In this document: positions 26,588 through 33,854 of the stretch, one piece after another
How positions within the stretch are numbered: the stretch's first letter is position 1
Layout of the letters: each line of letters opens with the position of its first letter
Assembly (NCBI GenBank): GCA_020635675.1
Contig: JACJZJ010000004.1
Span: 62,001 to 126,000 of the forward strand
Length of the DNA stretch: 64,000 nt
Direction: 5' to 3'
Source of the DNA: Flavobacteriales bacterium
GTDB lineage: Bacteria; Bacteroidota; Bacteroidia; Flavobacteriales_F; PHOS-HE28
The notes under the pieces: generated by a model
What the model saw: only the letters and a program-made list of their open reading frames with translations
Told to the model about the DNA's origin: nothing
Database searches by the model: none
Position numbers and translations under genes: made by a program

Positions 26588-26676
26588 AAAGCGGGTGTCC
26601 GAAGCATCGGAGCGTAACTTCTTCGTAATATTGCGGCCCGAAAAAGCGCGGGCGCAGCCCGTTCAAGCCCACCGCC

Positions 26677-27039
26677 ATGGACAAGATCAAGCAGCTCGAG
26701 AAGGAATACACGCCGACGAAGGAACATCCTGTGTTCAAGGCGGGCGATACGGTCACGGTCCATTACCGGATCACGGAGGGCAACAAGGAACGCATCCAGC
26801 AGTTCCAAGGCGTGGTGATCCAGCGGAAGGGCAGCGGCACGGCCGCCACCTTCACGGTGCGGAAGATCAGCAACAACGTGGGCGTCGAACGGATCTTCCC
26901 GATATCGAGCCCCTTCATCGAAAAGATCGACGTGAACAAGGTCGGCGCGGTGCGTCGGGCCAAGATCTACTACCTGCGTCAGCGCCGTGGCAAACGCGCA
27001 CGGATCCAGGAAAAGCGCCAGGCCGTCACCGAAGGCTGA
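26677..27039 (+). CDS. rplS: 50S ribosomal protein L19
   Basis: This 120-residue ribosomal protein lies at the 30S-50S interface. Conserved stretches are FKAGDTVTVHYRITEGNKER, QQFQGVVIQRKGSG, GVERIFPISSPFIEKI and RRAKIYYLRQRRGK. It follows trmD by 89 bases. A TAATATTG element at 26626-26633 could give it a promoter of its own. A strong terminator follows. Confidence 0.97.
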   Translation: MDKIKQLEKEYTPTKEHPVFKAGDTVTVHYRITEGNKERIQQFQGVVIQRKGSGTAATFTVRKISNNVGVERIFPISSPFIEKIDVNKVGAVRRAKIYYLRQRRGKRARIQEKRQAVTEG

Positions 27040-27059
27040 CACCGTTCAACCATATCGGC

Positions 27060-27091
27060 AAGGCCCCGTGACCCGGGGCCTTTTGCTTTTT
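27060..27091 (+). terminator. Intrinsic terminator after rplS
   Basis: A 9-bp stem (AAGGCCCCG at 27060-27068, CGGGGCCTT at 27074-27082) with a 5-base loop runs into a T-rich tail (TTTTGCTTTTTC). Confidence 0.9.
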
Positions 27092-27168
27092 CTGCCGGAC
27101 CCACATCACCCGAACGAACAAGCATCCCTTCAACACATTTCCTCCCAGGGAACATCGAACGAACGACC

Positions 27169-27984
27169 ATGGACAAGATCGACATCCTCTCCGACAAAGC
27201 ATTGCATCTGTTGACCACCTACGGCCCGAAGGCCCTGCTCGCGATCATCGTACTGGTGGTCGGCCTCTGGATCGTGGGGCTCATCACCCGTTCCTTCGTG
27301 CGTGTGCTGAAGAAGCGCGAGGTGGACCCCTCGCTGATCCCCTTCCTGAAGGGCATGACCAACATCCTGCTGAAAGTGATGCTGGTGATCAGTGTCATCC
27401 AGATGGTGGGAGTCGAGACCACCTCGTTCATCGCCGTGCTCGGGGCCGCCGGCTTCGCCGTGGGCATGGCCCTGAGCGGCACGCTCCAGAATTTCGCCGG
27501 TGGCGTGATGATCCTGGTGTTCAAACCGTTCAAGGTGGGCGATTTCATCGAGGCACAGGGGCATGCCGGCACCGTGAGGGCCATCCAGATCTTCAATACG
27601 ATCCTGACCACTCCGGACAACAAGACCGTGATCCTGCCCAATTCCCCGGTAAGCACCAGCGCCCTGGTGAACTTCAGTACCGAACCCACGCGCCGGGTGG
27701 ACCTCACCTTCGGCATCGGCTATGGTGACGACATCGACAAGGCGCGTGCCGTGCTCGACAAGATCATCGCGGGAGACACGCGGGTGCTCAAGGATCCCGC
27801 ACCCTTCGTGGCCGTGAGCGAACTGGCCGACAGCTCGGTGAACTTCATCGTGCGCCTCTGGGTGAAAAGTGCGGATTACTGGGGTGTCCATTTCGATACG
27901 ACCGAACAGGTGAAGAAGCGCTTCGACGCTGCGGGGATCAGCATCCCCTTCCCGCAGATGGACGTGCATACGTCAACGGCATAG
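27169..27984 (+). CDS. mscS: Small-conductance mechanosensitive channel MscS
   Basis: This 271-residue inner-membrane channel opens under membrane tension to release solutes after osmotic downshock. It has three transmembrane helices; the pore helix is GAAGFAVGMALSGTLQNFAGGVMIL with the alternating Gly/Ala pattern of MscS TM3, followed by FKPFKVGDFIEA, TPDNKTVILPNSPV and the cytoplasmic alpha/beta cage. Length is close to E. coli MscS. A second, more diverged MscS-type gene starts 21 bases downstream and is probably co-transcribed. Confidence 0.95.
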   Translation: MDKIDILSDKALHLLTTYGPKALLAIIVLVVGLWIVGLITRSFVRVLKKREVDPSLIPFLKGMTNILLKVMLVISVIQMVGVETTSFIAVLGAAGFAVGMALSGTLQNFAGGVMILVFKPFKVGDFIEAQGHAGTVRAIQIFNTILTTPDNKTVILPNSPVSTSALVNFSTEPTRRVDLTFGIGYGDDIDKARAVLDKIIAGDTRVLKDPAPFVAVSELADSSVNFIVRLWVKSADYWGVHFDTTEQVKKRFDAAGISIPFPQMDVHTSTA

Positions 27985-28005
27985 GTCGGCGTCTTATTTT
28001 TCGGC

Positions 28006-28902
28006 ATGGCCGATACCGGGGGATGGACCTGGCTGCGTGACCATGGCCTTGACCGGGTGGTGACACTGGTCGCAGTGCTGGTGGGGGTCCTCTTGCTGGT
28101 GCGGCTTCTCCGGGCCACCTTGTTCCGCCGCATCCGCGACAACAGCGCCCGCTACCATGCCAACAAGGCGGCATCCTTCGCGGCCTGGGTGCTGATCGTG
28201 CTGCTGGGCATCGGCATCTTCAGCGACCGCCTCTCCGGCTTGAGCGTGGCCTTGGGCGTTGCGGGCGCGGGCATCGCCTTCGCGTTGCAGGAGGTGATCG
28301 CCAGCGTGGCCGGCTGGATGGCCGTGCTCTTCGGCGGTTTCTACAGCACCGGCGACCGCGTGCAGCTCGGCGGCATCAAGGGCGATGTGATCGACATCGG
28401 CGTACTGCGCACCACGGTGATGGAATTGGGGCAGTGGGTGGACGGCGACCTGTACAACGGCCGCATCGTGCGCATCGCCAACAGTTTCGTCTTCAAGGAA
28501 CCCGTCTTCAACTACTCCGCGGATTTCCCCTTCGTCTGGGACGAGCTTCGGCTGCCGATCCAGTTCACTGCCGACCCCGCCGAAGTGAAAGCCTTGCTGC
28601 TGGCCGCCGCGGAGGACATCGTCGGGCACTACGCGCGACAGGCGCGTGAGGAATGGGCCGTAATGGTGCGCAAGTACCTGATCGAGGACGCCAGCACCGA
28701 TCCCATCGTCAGCCTGGTGGCCACGGACAACTGGGTGCAGTACGTGCTGCGCTACACCGTGGACCTCCGTCTGAGGCGCAGCACTCAGAGCGCGCTGTTC
28801 GAGCGCATCCTGAAGGACATCGCCGCCACCGATGGTCGCATCAAGTTCGCCTCCAGCACGGTGCAACTGGCACCGGGGTCGGTGGTGAAGGTGGAGGAGT
28901 GA
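28006..28902 (+). CDS. MscS-family mechanosensitive channel, second copy
   Basis: This 298-residue protein of the MscS family is clearly different from its upstream neighbour. Two N-terminal helices (about residues 17-35 and 52-72) precede a pore-like helix with ALGVAGAGIAFALQEVIASVAGW and VLFGGFYSTGDRVQLGGIKGDV, and the DGDLYNGRIVRIANSFVFKEPVFNY loop. The C-terminal domain is MscS-like but with little detailed similarity. TATTTTTC at 27995-28002, three bases before the ATG, may provide its own promoter. It may gate at a different tension or couple to another signal; this is inference. Confidence 0.9.
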   Translation: MADTGGWTWLRDHGLDRVVTLVAVLVGVLLLVRLLRATLFRRIRDNSARYHANKAASFAAWVLIVLLGIGIFSDRLSGLSVALGVAGAGIAFALQEVIASVAGWMAVLFGGFYSTGDRVQLGGIKGDVIDIGVLRTTVMELGQWVDGDLYNGRIVRIANSFVFKEPVFNYSADFPFVWDELRLPIQFTADPAEVKALLLAAAEDIVGHYARQAREEWAVMVRKYLIEDASTDPIVSLVATDNWVQYVLRYTVDLRLRRSTQSALFERILKDIAATDGRIKFASSTVQLAPGSVVKVEE

Positions 28903-28930
28903 GGAGTGGATGCGATGGGAACCACAACGG

Positions 28931-29980
28931 TCAGGTGGCGGACCACGGAGCCCGCTCCACGAAGAACAGCTCCCGCTGCCCCTTCCCTTTCAGGTCGACC
29001 ATGCCACGGGGGGTGATCACCAGACCCTGTTCTGAAAGCCTGCGCCGGGTGGCAGCGGTGACCGTGAGCCGCATCGGTTCCGAAGCCGCCTCCACTCGCG
29101 CGGCGATGTTCACGTCGTCGCCGAAGATGTCGTACTGGTAACGGCTCTCCCCGACCACGCCGGCGATCACCGAACCCGTGTGAACACCGATGCGCACTTC
29201 CCAGACGGGTCCCGTTCCTTTCACCAAGCCACGCATGTGGGCGATCATGTCCAACCCGGCCTGAACGGCGCGATCCGCGTGATCGGGGATGTGGTGATCG
29301 AGACCCACGACGCCCACGTAGGCATCACCGATGGTCTTCAGGCGCTGCCCACCGTGCCGCTCCATGATGGCGTCGAACGCGCTGAACATCGCCGACAGAC
29401 CGTCCAGAAGCCCTTCCTTGGAGATCTGTTCGGTGATCCGCGTGAACCCGACGAGGTCGGCGAAGAGGAGGCTCAATTCCTGCACGTGCTCCGGTTTGCA
29501 GGTGCCCGTGCGCATCAACTCCTGGATCACCCGCGGCGGCAGGAAATTCGTCAGCAGGCTCTGGGTGCGCTTGCGTTCGTGCACCAGCTCCAATTGCGTT
29601 CTGACCCGGGCGGTGAAGATCACCGGTTCGAAGGGCTTGGCGATGTAGTCCGCCGCGCCCAGCTCGAACCCCCTGGCCTCGTCCGATGGATCGTTCAATG
29701 AGGTCAGGAAGATCACCGGGATGTCCTGGGTATGGGCGTCCTCCTTCAGACGGCGGCACACCTCATAGCCGTCCATGCCGGGCATCATCACGTCCAGCAG
29801 GATCAGGTCGGGCTGGGGCGCCGTTGCCGCCAGTTCCAGGGCCTTTGCGCCGTTCTTGGCCACCTTCACCCGGTAGGCATCACCCAGCAGCTCCACCATG
29901 GCGGTGAGACTTTCCGGTGAATCGTCCACGATCAGGACCGTCCGTTCGCCCGGGCTGAAGATGCGGTCGCCGACGCTCAT
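28931..29980 (-). CDS. Response regulator-adenylate cyclase fusion (REC-class III cyclase)
   Basis: This 349-residue protein makes a cyclic nucleotide under control of a receiver domain. The REC domain (residues 13-130) has DD19-20, the phospho-acceptor Asp63 (ILLDVMMPGMDG) and Lys115. A helical linker with FLPPRVIQELMRTG leads to a class III cyclase domain (165-345). Both metal-binding Asp residues are present (Asp175 in LLFADLVGFT and Asp219 in IGDAYVG), as are Lys215 and Asp284, which select ATP rather than GTP, and Asn291/Arg295 for the transition state. It should therefore be an active adenylate cyclase as a homodimer. Its ATG overlaps the stop of the upstream hybrid kinase (ATGA), so the kinase is the likely phosphate donor. 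Confidence 0.92.
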   Translation of the reverse strand: MSVGDRIFSPGERTVLIVDDSPESLTAMVELLGDAYRVKVAKNGAKALELAATAPQPDLILLDVMMPGMDGYEVCRRLKEDAHTQDIPVIFLTSLNDPSDEARGFELGAADYIAKPFEPVIFTARVRTQLELVHERKRTQSLLTNFLPPRVIQELMRTGTCKPEHVQELSLLFADLVGFTRITEQISKEGLLDGLSAMFSAFDAIMERHGGQRLKTIGDAYVGVVGLDHHIPDHADRAVQAGLDMIAHMRGLVKGTGPVWEVRIGVHTGSVIAGVVGESRYQYDIFGDDVNIAARVEAASEPMRLTVTAATRRRLSEQGLVITPRGMVDLKGKGQRELFFVERAPWSAT

Positions 29981-32583
29981 GCCAGCAGGGATCGAAGGAT
30001 CTGATCGGCCTGATCGAACTCCCACTCCTCGGCCAGGGCCAGGGCCTGTTGGACCCGTTCACGAACGGCCGCGTCCGATCCGTCGAGATGCATTTCGCGC
30101 AGGGCCTTCACGGCGGATGCATCCTGTTTGCGCAGCAATTCGAGGACCTCCGCGATGGCCTCCGGGTCGAGCGCGTTGTTCGCCGGTGCAGCGGGTGTTG
30201 CTTTTCCCGCGATGCTGAGATGCGTTCGGACCGCGGCGAGGATCCGTTCGGCAAGTGGACCGATCCGTTCGATGGTCCCTGCGATCCCTTCGTCGCTCCC
30301 TTCCTGTGCGGGATCCCGCACCAGGACCTCCAGCGCTTTGGCGAGGGCGTGAAGCTCCATGGCACCCAGATTGCCCGCCGAGCCGGCCAGGGTATGCGCT
30401 GTGGTCCGCAGGGCCTCCCGGTCGCGCGACTTCCAGAGGGACCGGAAGCGCTCGCCGAGATCGCTCCACTCCTTCACGAACGCCTGCAGGAGCCGATCGT
30501 AGGCCTCGGGCTTGCCGGCCACCCGGGCCAGCCCGGCACGCGTGTCCAGTCCGTCGATCTCGAGCGGCACGGGTCCTTCAGCGGTGGTCGTAGTGCTCAT
30601 CACGGCCTGCAACTGTGCCTCGTCCGCGCCGCAGAGCCATTGCATCAGGCTCTTGTACAGCACCACCGGATCGATGGGCTTGGTCAGGTGGTCGTTCATG
30701 CCGGCGGCCAGGCTCTTCTCCCGTTCCCCCTTCATCGCGTGGGCGGTCATGGCCAGCACGGGCACCTCGGCACCCGACGGTAGCTTGCGCAAGGCCCGGG
30801 TGGCGCTCAGGCCGTCCATCACCGGCATCTGGATGTCCATCAGTACGCCATCATAGCGTCGTTCGGCGAACCGGTCCAGCGCCTCCTGCCCGTTGGTGGC
30901 GTGGCCCACCTCGATGCCCGCGTCCTTCAGCAGCTCGGAAGCGACCTGGCGGTTGATCTCGTTGTCCTCCACCAGCAGCACGTGCTTGCCGGAGAGCATG
31001 CGCCGTACCAGGTCCATGTTCATCTGTTCCTTGGTGCGGCTGCGCACGCCTTCCATGTCGAACTTGAAGATCACGTTGAGCGTGTCGTAGAGCAGTGACG
31101 GCGCGATGGGCTTCACGAGATAGCCATCGATCTGCCCCTCCTGGGCCGCGAAGCGCACCTCCTCCAGTCCGTAGGCCGTCACCATCAATACCGTTGGTGC
31201 GTCGCTGCGGTAGCGTTGCTTGATCATGCGCGCAGCGTCGAGCCCGTTCAACCCGGGCATCTTCCAATCCATCACGATCAGCGCGAAGGGATCGTCCTGC
31301 TCCAGGCTGCGCTGGACCTCCTCCACGGCCGCATCGCCTGACCTCACCTGGGTCACGTCGAAGCCCATGTTGGTGAGCATCTCGCCCTGCACGGTGAGCG
31401 CGGTGCTGGAATCGTCGACCAGCAGCGCCCGGGTGCGGGAGAAGAAGGGAAGGTGGAAGGTGTGCGGGCCATGATCCCCCTTCAACGCCTGCTCCACGGT
31501 GAACCGGAAGCGGCTGCCTTGGCCCGCCTCGCTTTCCACCGCGATGCGGCCGCCCATCATGCGCACGATGCGGTCGCAGATGGTGAGCCCCAGGCCCGTG
31601 CCGCCGTACTTGCGCGTGTGGGAGACGTCGGCCTGGCTGAAGGGATCGAAGAGCCCCGCCAGCTGTTCCGGGCTCATGCCGATGCCCTGGTCGGTGATCT
31701 CGCAGGTGAGGGCACCGCGCCGCTGGTCGATCGCCTGGAACCCGATGGTGAGCACCACCTCGCCCTTCTGGGTGAACTTCACGGCATTGTCCAGCAGGTT
31801 GATCAGCACCTGCTTCAGGCGCAGTTCATCGCCCACGAGCTTCTCGGGCAGATCGGCCGAACGCCGGATGATGAACTCCACGTCGTTCTTCTTTGCCAGG
31901 CGGGCGTTCACGATGTCCACGATGCCGTCCAGCATGTCCTGCGTGGCGTAGACGGTCGTTTCCAGTTCGAGCTTGCCCGCCTCGATCTTGGAGAAGTCGA
32001 GCAGGTCGTTGATGATGCGCAGCAGCGAGCGTGACGAGCGGTCGATCTTCTGGATGTAGTCGCGCTGGCGTTCGGTCAGGTTGGTGCGCGAGGCCAGGAA
32101 GGTCAGGCCGATGATGCCGTTCATCGGCGTGCGGATCTCGTGGCTGATGTTGGCGAGGAAATCGCCCTTGGCCTTGTTGGCGGCCTCGGCCAGGTCGCGC
32201 AGCCGCTCGATCTGGGCCGCGTGCTCCTCCAGTTCCTGGTGACGCTTCCGCAGCTTGTCCATCTGCGCCCCACCGAACGCGGCGAACAGACCGAGGAAGA
32301 GCGGAGCGGTATCGATGATCCACAGCAGTACCGATCCGCGTTGCACCGCCGTATAGCCGGACCAGCCCAGCGGCAGGCCCTGGTTCGCGCATTCGATCAG
32401 CGTGGCGACGAGCGGGAAGCACAGGCCGAACAGCGCGCCGAACAGCGCGTAGTTCCACACCTCCAGCTGGAACGGACGGATCGCCCGGCCGAAGGCGCTG
32501 TGGAACGCACCTTGACCACCCGTCCGATGGGAAGGCTGCGGACCGTGGGAAGAGCCCGCCGCCGTGGTCGCCTGCTCCGGCAT
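29977..32583 (-). CDS. Hybrid sensor histidine kinase (HisKA-HATPase-REC-REC-Hpt)
   Basis: This is an 868-residue membrane phosphorelay protein. Two transmembrane helices (about residues 42-62 and 82-105) enclose only a short external loop, so the signal is probably sensed in the membrane or by partners. Domains in order: coiled coil (~108-140), HisKA with ANISHEIRTPMNGIIG (His148), HATPase (N box LLDNAVKFT, G box YGGTGLGLTI), REC1 (Asp439 in VMDWKMPG), REC2 (Asp583 in LMDIQMPVMDG), and an Hpt domain with AHTLAGSAGNLGAMEL (His730). All phospho-transfer residues are present. The ATG at 32583 (MPEQATTAAG) is preferred to one 23 codons upstream because a -7 element lies between them. It is coupled by ATGA to the receiver-cyclase gene. 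Confidence 0.92.
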   Translation of the reverse strand: MPEQATTAAGSSHGPQPSHRTGGQGAFHSAFGRAIRPFQLEVWNYALFGALFGLCFPLVATLIECANQGLPLGWSGYTAVQRGSVLLWIIDTAPLFLGLFAAFGGAQMDKLRKRHQELEEHAAQIERLRDLAEAANKAKGDFLANISHEIRTPMNGIIGLTFLASRTNLTERQRDYIQKIDRSSRSLLRIINDLLDFSKIEAGKLELETTVYATQDMLDGIVDIVNARLAKKNDVEFIIRRSADLPEKLVGDELRLKQVLINLLDNAVKFTQKGEVVLTIGFQAIDQRRGALTCEITDQGIGMSPEQLAGLFDPFSQADVSHTRKYGGTGLGLTICDRIVRMMGGRIAVESEAGQGSRFRFTVEQALKGDHGPHTFHLPFFSRTRALLVDDSSTALTVQGEMLTNMGFDVTQVRSGDAAVEEVQRSLEQDDPFALIVMDWKMPGLNGLDAARMIKQRYRSDAPTVLMVTAYGLEEVRFAAQEGQIDGYLVKPIAPSLLYDTLNVIFKFDMEGVRSRTKEQMNMDLVRRMLSGKHVLLVEDNEINRQVASELLKDAGIEVGHATNGQEALDRFAERRYDGVLMDIQMPVMDGLSATRALRKLPSGAEVPVLAMTAHAMKGEREKSLAAGMNDHLTKPIDPVVLYKSLMQWLCGADEAQLQAVMSTTTTAEGPVPLEIDGLDTRAGLARVAGKPEAYDRLLQAFVKEWSDLGERFRSLWKSRDREALRTTAHTLAGSAGNLGAMELHALAKALEVLVRDPAQEGSDEGIAGTIERIGPLAERILAAVRTHLSIAGKATPAAPANNALDPEAIAEVLELLRKQDASAVKALREMHLDGSDAAVRERVQQALALAEEWEFDQADQILRSLLA

Positions 32584-32676
32584 CGTGAGGAAGAAGCCCG
32601 ACAAGATAGGACGGGCGGTGCAGGTGGCGGGGTATTCCGCAGGGTCGCCCATGGCAGACCCTGCGGGGGATGGAAC
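32570..32676 (-). repeat. Repeat R1, copy at the kinase gene 5' end
   Basis: This ~107-bp stretch holds the first codons and promoter of the hybrid kinase. It is repeated, with about one difference in four to five bases, at 33465-33574. It contains a perfect 9-bp inverted repeat (CGCAGGGTC at 32638-32646, GACCCTGCG at 32657-32665) around a 10-base loop, partly preserved in the other copy. Confidence 0.85.
32601..32608 (-). promoter_or_regulatory. Possible -7 element of the hybrid kinase gene (in R1)
   Basis: On the minus strand this reads TATCTTGT, similar to TAnnTTTG, 17 bases before the kinase ATG. The same octamer is kept in the R1 copy at 33496-33503. No -33 TTG was found. Confidence 0.4.
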
Positions 32677-32770
32677 TACTCAGGCACAAGTGGCCGCCAG
32701 GCTCCGCGTAGCTCCGCCTGCCGAACACTTGCGCCAGTTTGGGGGCCTGCACTTTGATCGCGGCGGGCCG

Positions 32771-32790
32771 GATCACAGATCCGAACCAGC
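32771..32790 (-). repeat. Inverted partial copy of the R2 core
   Basis: This 20-base stretch, read on the minus strand, matches 33784-33803 at 18 positions. It therefore adds a third, inverted copy of the R2 core next to R1, just after the stop of the 174-residue membrane-protein gene. Confidence 0.6.
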
Positions 32791-32801
32791 GAACATCCAC
32801 G

Positions 32802-33326
32802 CTAGCGGGGGAGATGCACTAGGATGGAACCGACTCTCATCCTCTCTTTGTTCCGGTACTCAAACACTTCTAGGCAGACGTTGCGGGCATTCACTGGCAC
32901 ATCAAACGAAGCGTAGGTCAAGCTGCCTTCATTAATTCCGTCAAGGACGAGTTCTTTGCCAATCAATGAGGTAGGTATGGTGGCCTTGTCGTCTTTCATT
33001 TCGAGGGTGAGCCGTAACAAGCTCTTGTCCTGGCCCTTGATTCTAATCAAGAAGCCATAGTACTCCTCATATCGGCTCAGAGCAGAGTATATCCGGATAT
33101 TGTCAGCGATGGCTTGAGCTTGAGCTTGATCGTCATCAAATCCCTCTAGGGAGTACCCAATACTGTCCTGCACTAGCGCTCCTTGTTCCCTTGCAGACTC
33201 CAGACTGTCATAGCCATAGAAGTGAAATACATGGGGATTGTTGTTCATGAGTAACAGGCTGACGATCCAATAAATCACCACCAGTATGGCTAGGCCGACA
33301 AGAACACGGACCCCTGTTCTCATCAT
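32802..33326 (-). CDS. Membrane-anchored protein of unknown function (cargo of first R1/R2 unit)
   Basis: This 174-residue protein has one N-terminal transmembrane helix (VRVLVGLAILVVIYWIVSLLL, about residues 6-26) and a soluble remainder of about 145 residues that is rich in charged residues and probably outside the cytoplasm. No family is recognised. Its base composition is visibly more AT-rich than the flanking kinase and cphA genes, which suggests a separate origin. Its ATG overlaps the stop of a 45-codon frame starting in the R1 copy (ATGA arrangement), and the R1 copy at 33465 keeps a promoter-like octamer, so it may be driven by a duplicated kinase promoter. Confidence 0.7.
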   Translation of the reverse strand: MMRTGVRVLVGLAILVVIYWIVSLLLMNNNPHVFHFYGYDSLESAREQGALVQDSIGYSLEGFDDDQAQAQAIADNIRIYSALSRYEEYYGFLIRIKGQDKSLLRLTLEMKDDKATIPTSLIGKELVLDGINEGSLTYASFDVPVNARNVCLEVFEYRNKERMRVGSILVHLPR

Positions 33327-33460
33327 TCTGTACGCTGTAGCTGACGATCAACATCAACGCCTGGATTGCCCCCTTCGCTGGCGAGGATCTTCGATCCGTG
33401 TCTTTGACCCGATCCTTCTTCACCCCACCAACTCCTTGTTCCCGCTCGGTCCGTAGTCAT
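33323..33460 (-). CDS. Possible 45-residue leader peptide coupled to the 174-residue membrane protein
   Basis: An ATG at 33460 opens 45 codons ending in TGA that overlaps the ATG of the next gene by four bases. The frame begins six codons after the position matching the kinase start codon (which is ATT in this copy) and runs through repeat R2. The predicted peptide (MTTDRAGTRSWWGEEG and on) has no family and is polar. It may be a chance frame made by joining the repeats, or a translated leader that feeds ribosomes into the downstream gene. Confidence 0.3.
   Translation of the reverse strand: MTTDRAGTRSWWGEEGSGQRHGSKILASEGGNPGVDVDRQLQRTE
33377..33448 (-). repeat. Repeat R2, internal copy (copy of the cphA 3' end)
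   Basis: This ~72-bp stretch copies the last codons, the stop and about 40 bases downstream of cphA (33784-33854). The matching codons still read GNKELVG-stop. It contains GGATC-TTC-GATCC, a small palindrome. It lies 16 bases from the R1 copy, so this is the junction between the two tandem units. Confidence 0.85.
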
Positions 33461-33464
33461 GATA

Positions 33465-33574
33465 GCTTGCTCCGGAATCGTTTGAAAGAAGCCCGACAAG
33501 ATAGAACGGGCACGGGAGGTTGGATCGGGTGGTTCCGCATGGTCGCCTATGGCAGACCCAGCGGGGGATGGAAC
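33465..33574 (-). repeat. Repeat R1, internal copy (copy of the kinase 5' end)
   Basis: This is a diverged copy of 32570-32676. It retains the codons PEQA of the kinase N terminus, the promoter-like octamer (33496-33503) and the outline of the inverted repeat (33536-33544 with 33555-33563), but the kinase start codon has become ATT. It is too short to be a kinase pseudogene and is better read as a duplication breakpoint. Confidence 0.85.
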
Positions 33575-33580
33575 CTAGAT

Positions 33581-33754
33581 CTATAGAACTCTGGCCAGTA
33601 ACAGGATACCCAATGCCAGAAGAATCATCATCAGCGCTATAGTATTCACATATATGAATGCATTATTGCCTTCATTAAATTTTCCTATCGATTTTATCCA
33701 ACGCGAACAAAGTATACCCAGTATTAAACAAACTACCCCTATGATCTGCTTCAT
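33581..33754 (-). CDS. Small two-helix membrane protein, 57 residues (cargo of second R1/R2 unit)
   Basis: An ATG at 33754 opens a 57-codon frame ending in TAG at 33581. The predicted protein has two hydrophobic segments (IIGVVCLILGILC, residues 4-16, and ALMMILLALGILLLARVL, 40-57) separated by a short polar loop (KSIGKFNEGNN). It fills almost exactly the AT-rich segment between R2 and the R1 copy, and lies in the same orientation as cphA and the other cargo gene. Such tiny membrane proteins can be regulators or toxins, but no family is recognised; the hydrophobic pattern and fit between the repeats are the main support. Confidence 0.5.
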   Translation of the reverse strand: MKQIIGVVCLILGILCSRWIKSIGKFNEGNNAFIYVNTIALMMILLALGILLLARVL

Positions 33755-33783
33755 CACGCAGCCCCCCTAATATCTAACCCCTG

Positions 33784-33854
33784 GCTGGCGCGGATCTGTG
33801 ATCTGTGCCTTTGACCTGAACCATTTCACCCCACCAACTCCTTGTTCCGGTTCG
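33784..33854 (-). repeat. Repeat R2, copy at the cphA 3' end
   Basis: This stretch covers the last nine codons of cphA, its stop and about 42 bases beyond. A diverged copy lies at 33377-33448 and a short inverted copy of the core at 32771-32790. Confidence 0.85.

Noticed and set aside
32570..33574. Integron-type cassette array with attC-like hairpins in R1
   Set aside because: R1 has an inverted repeat and the cargo is tandem, but no integrase, attI site or clear paired core sites are visible. R1 and R2 are explained by the ends of the neighbouring genes.
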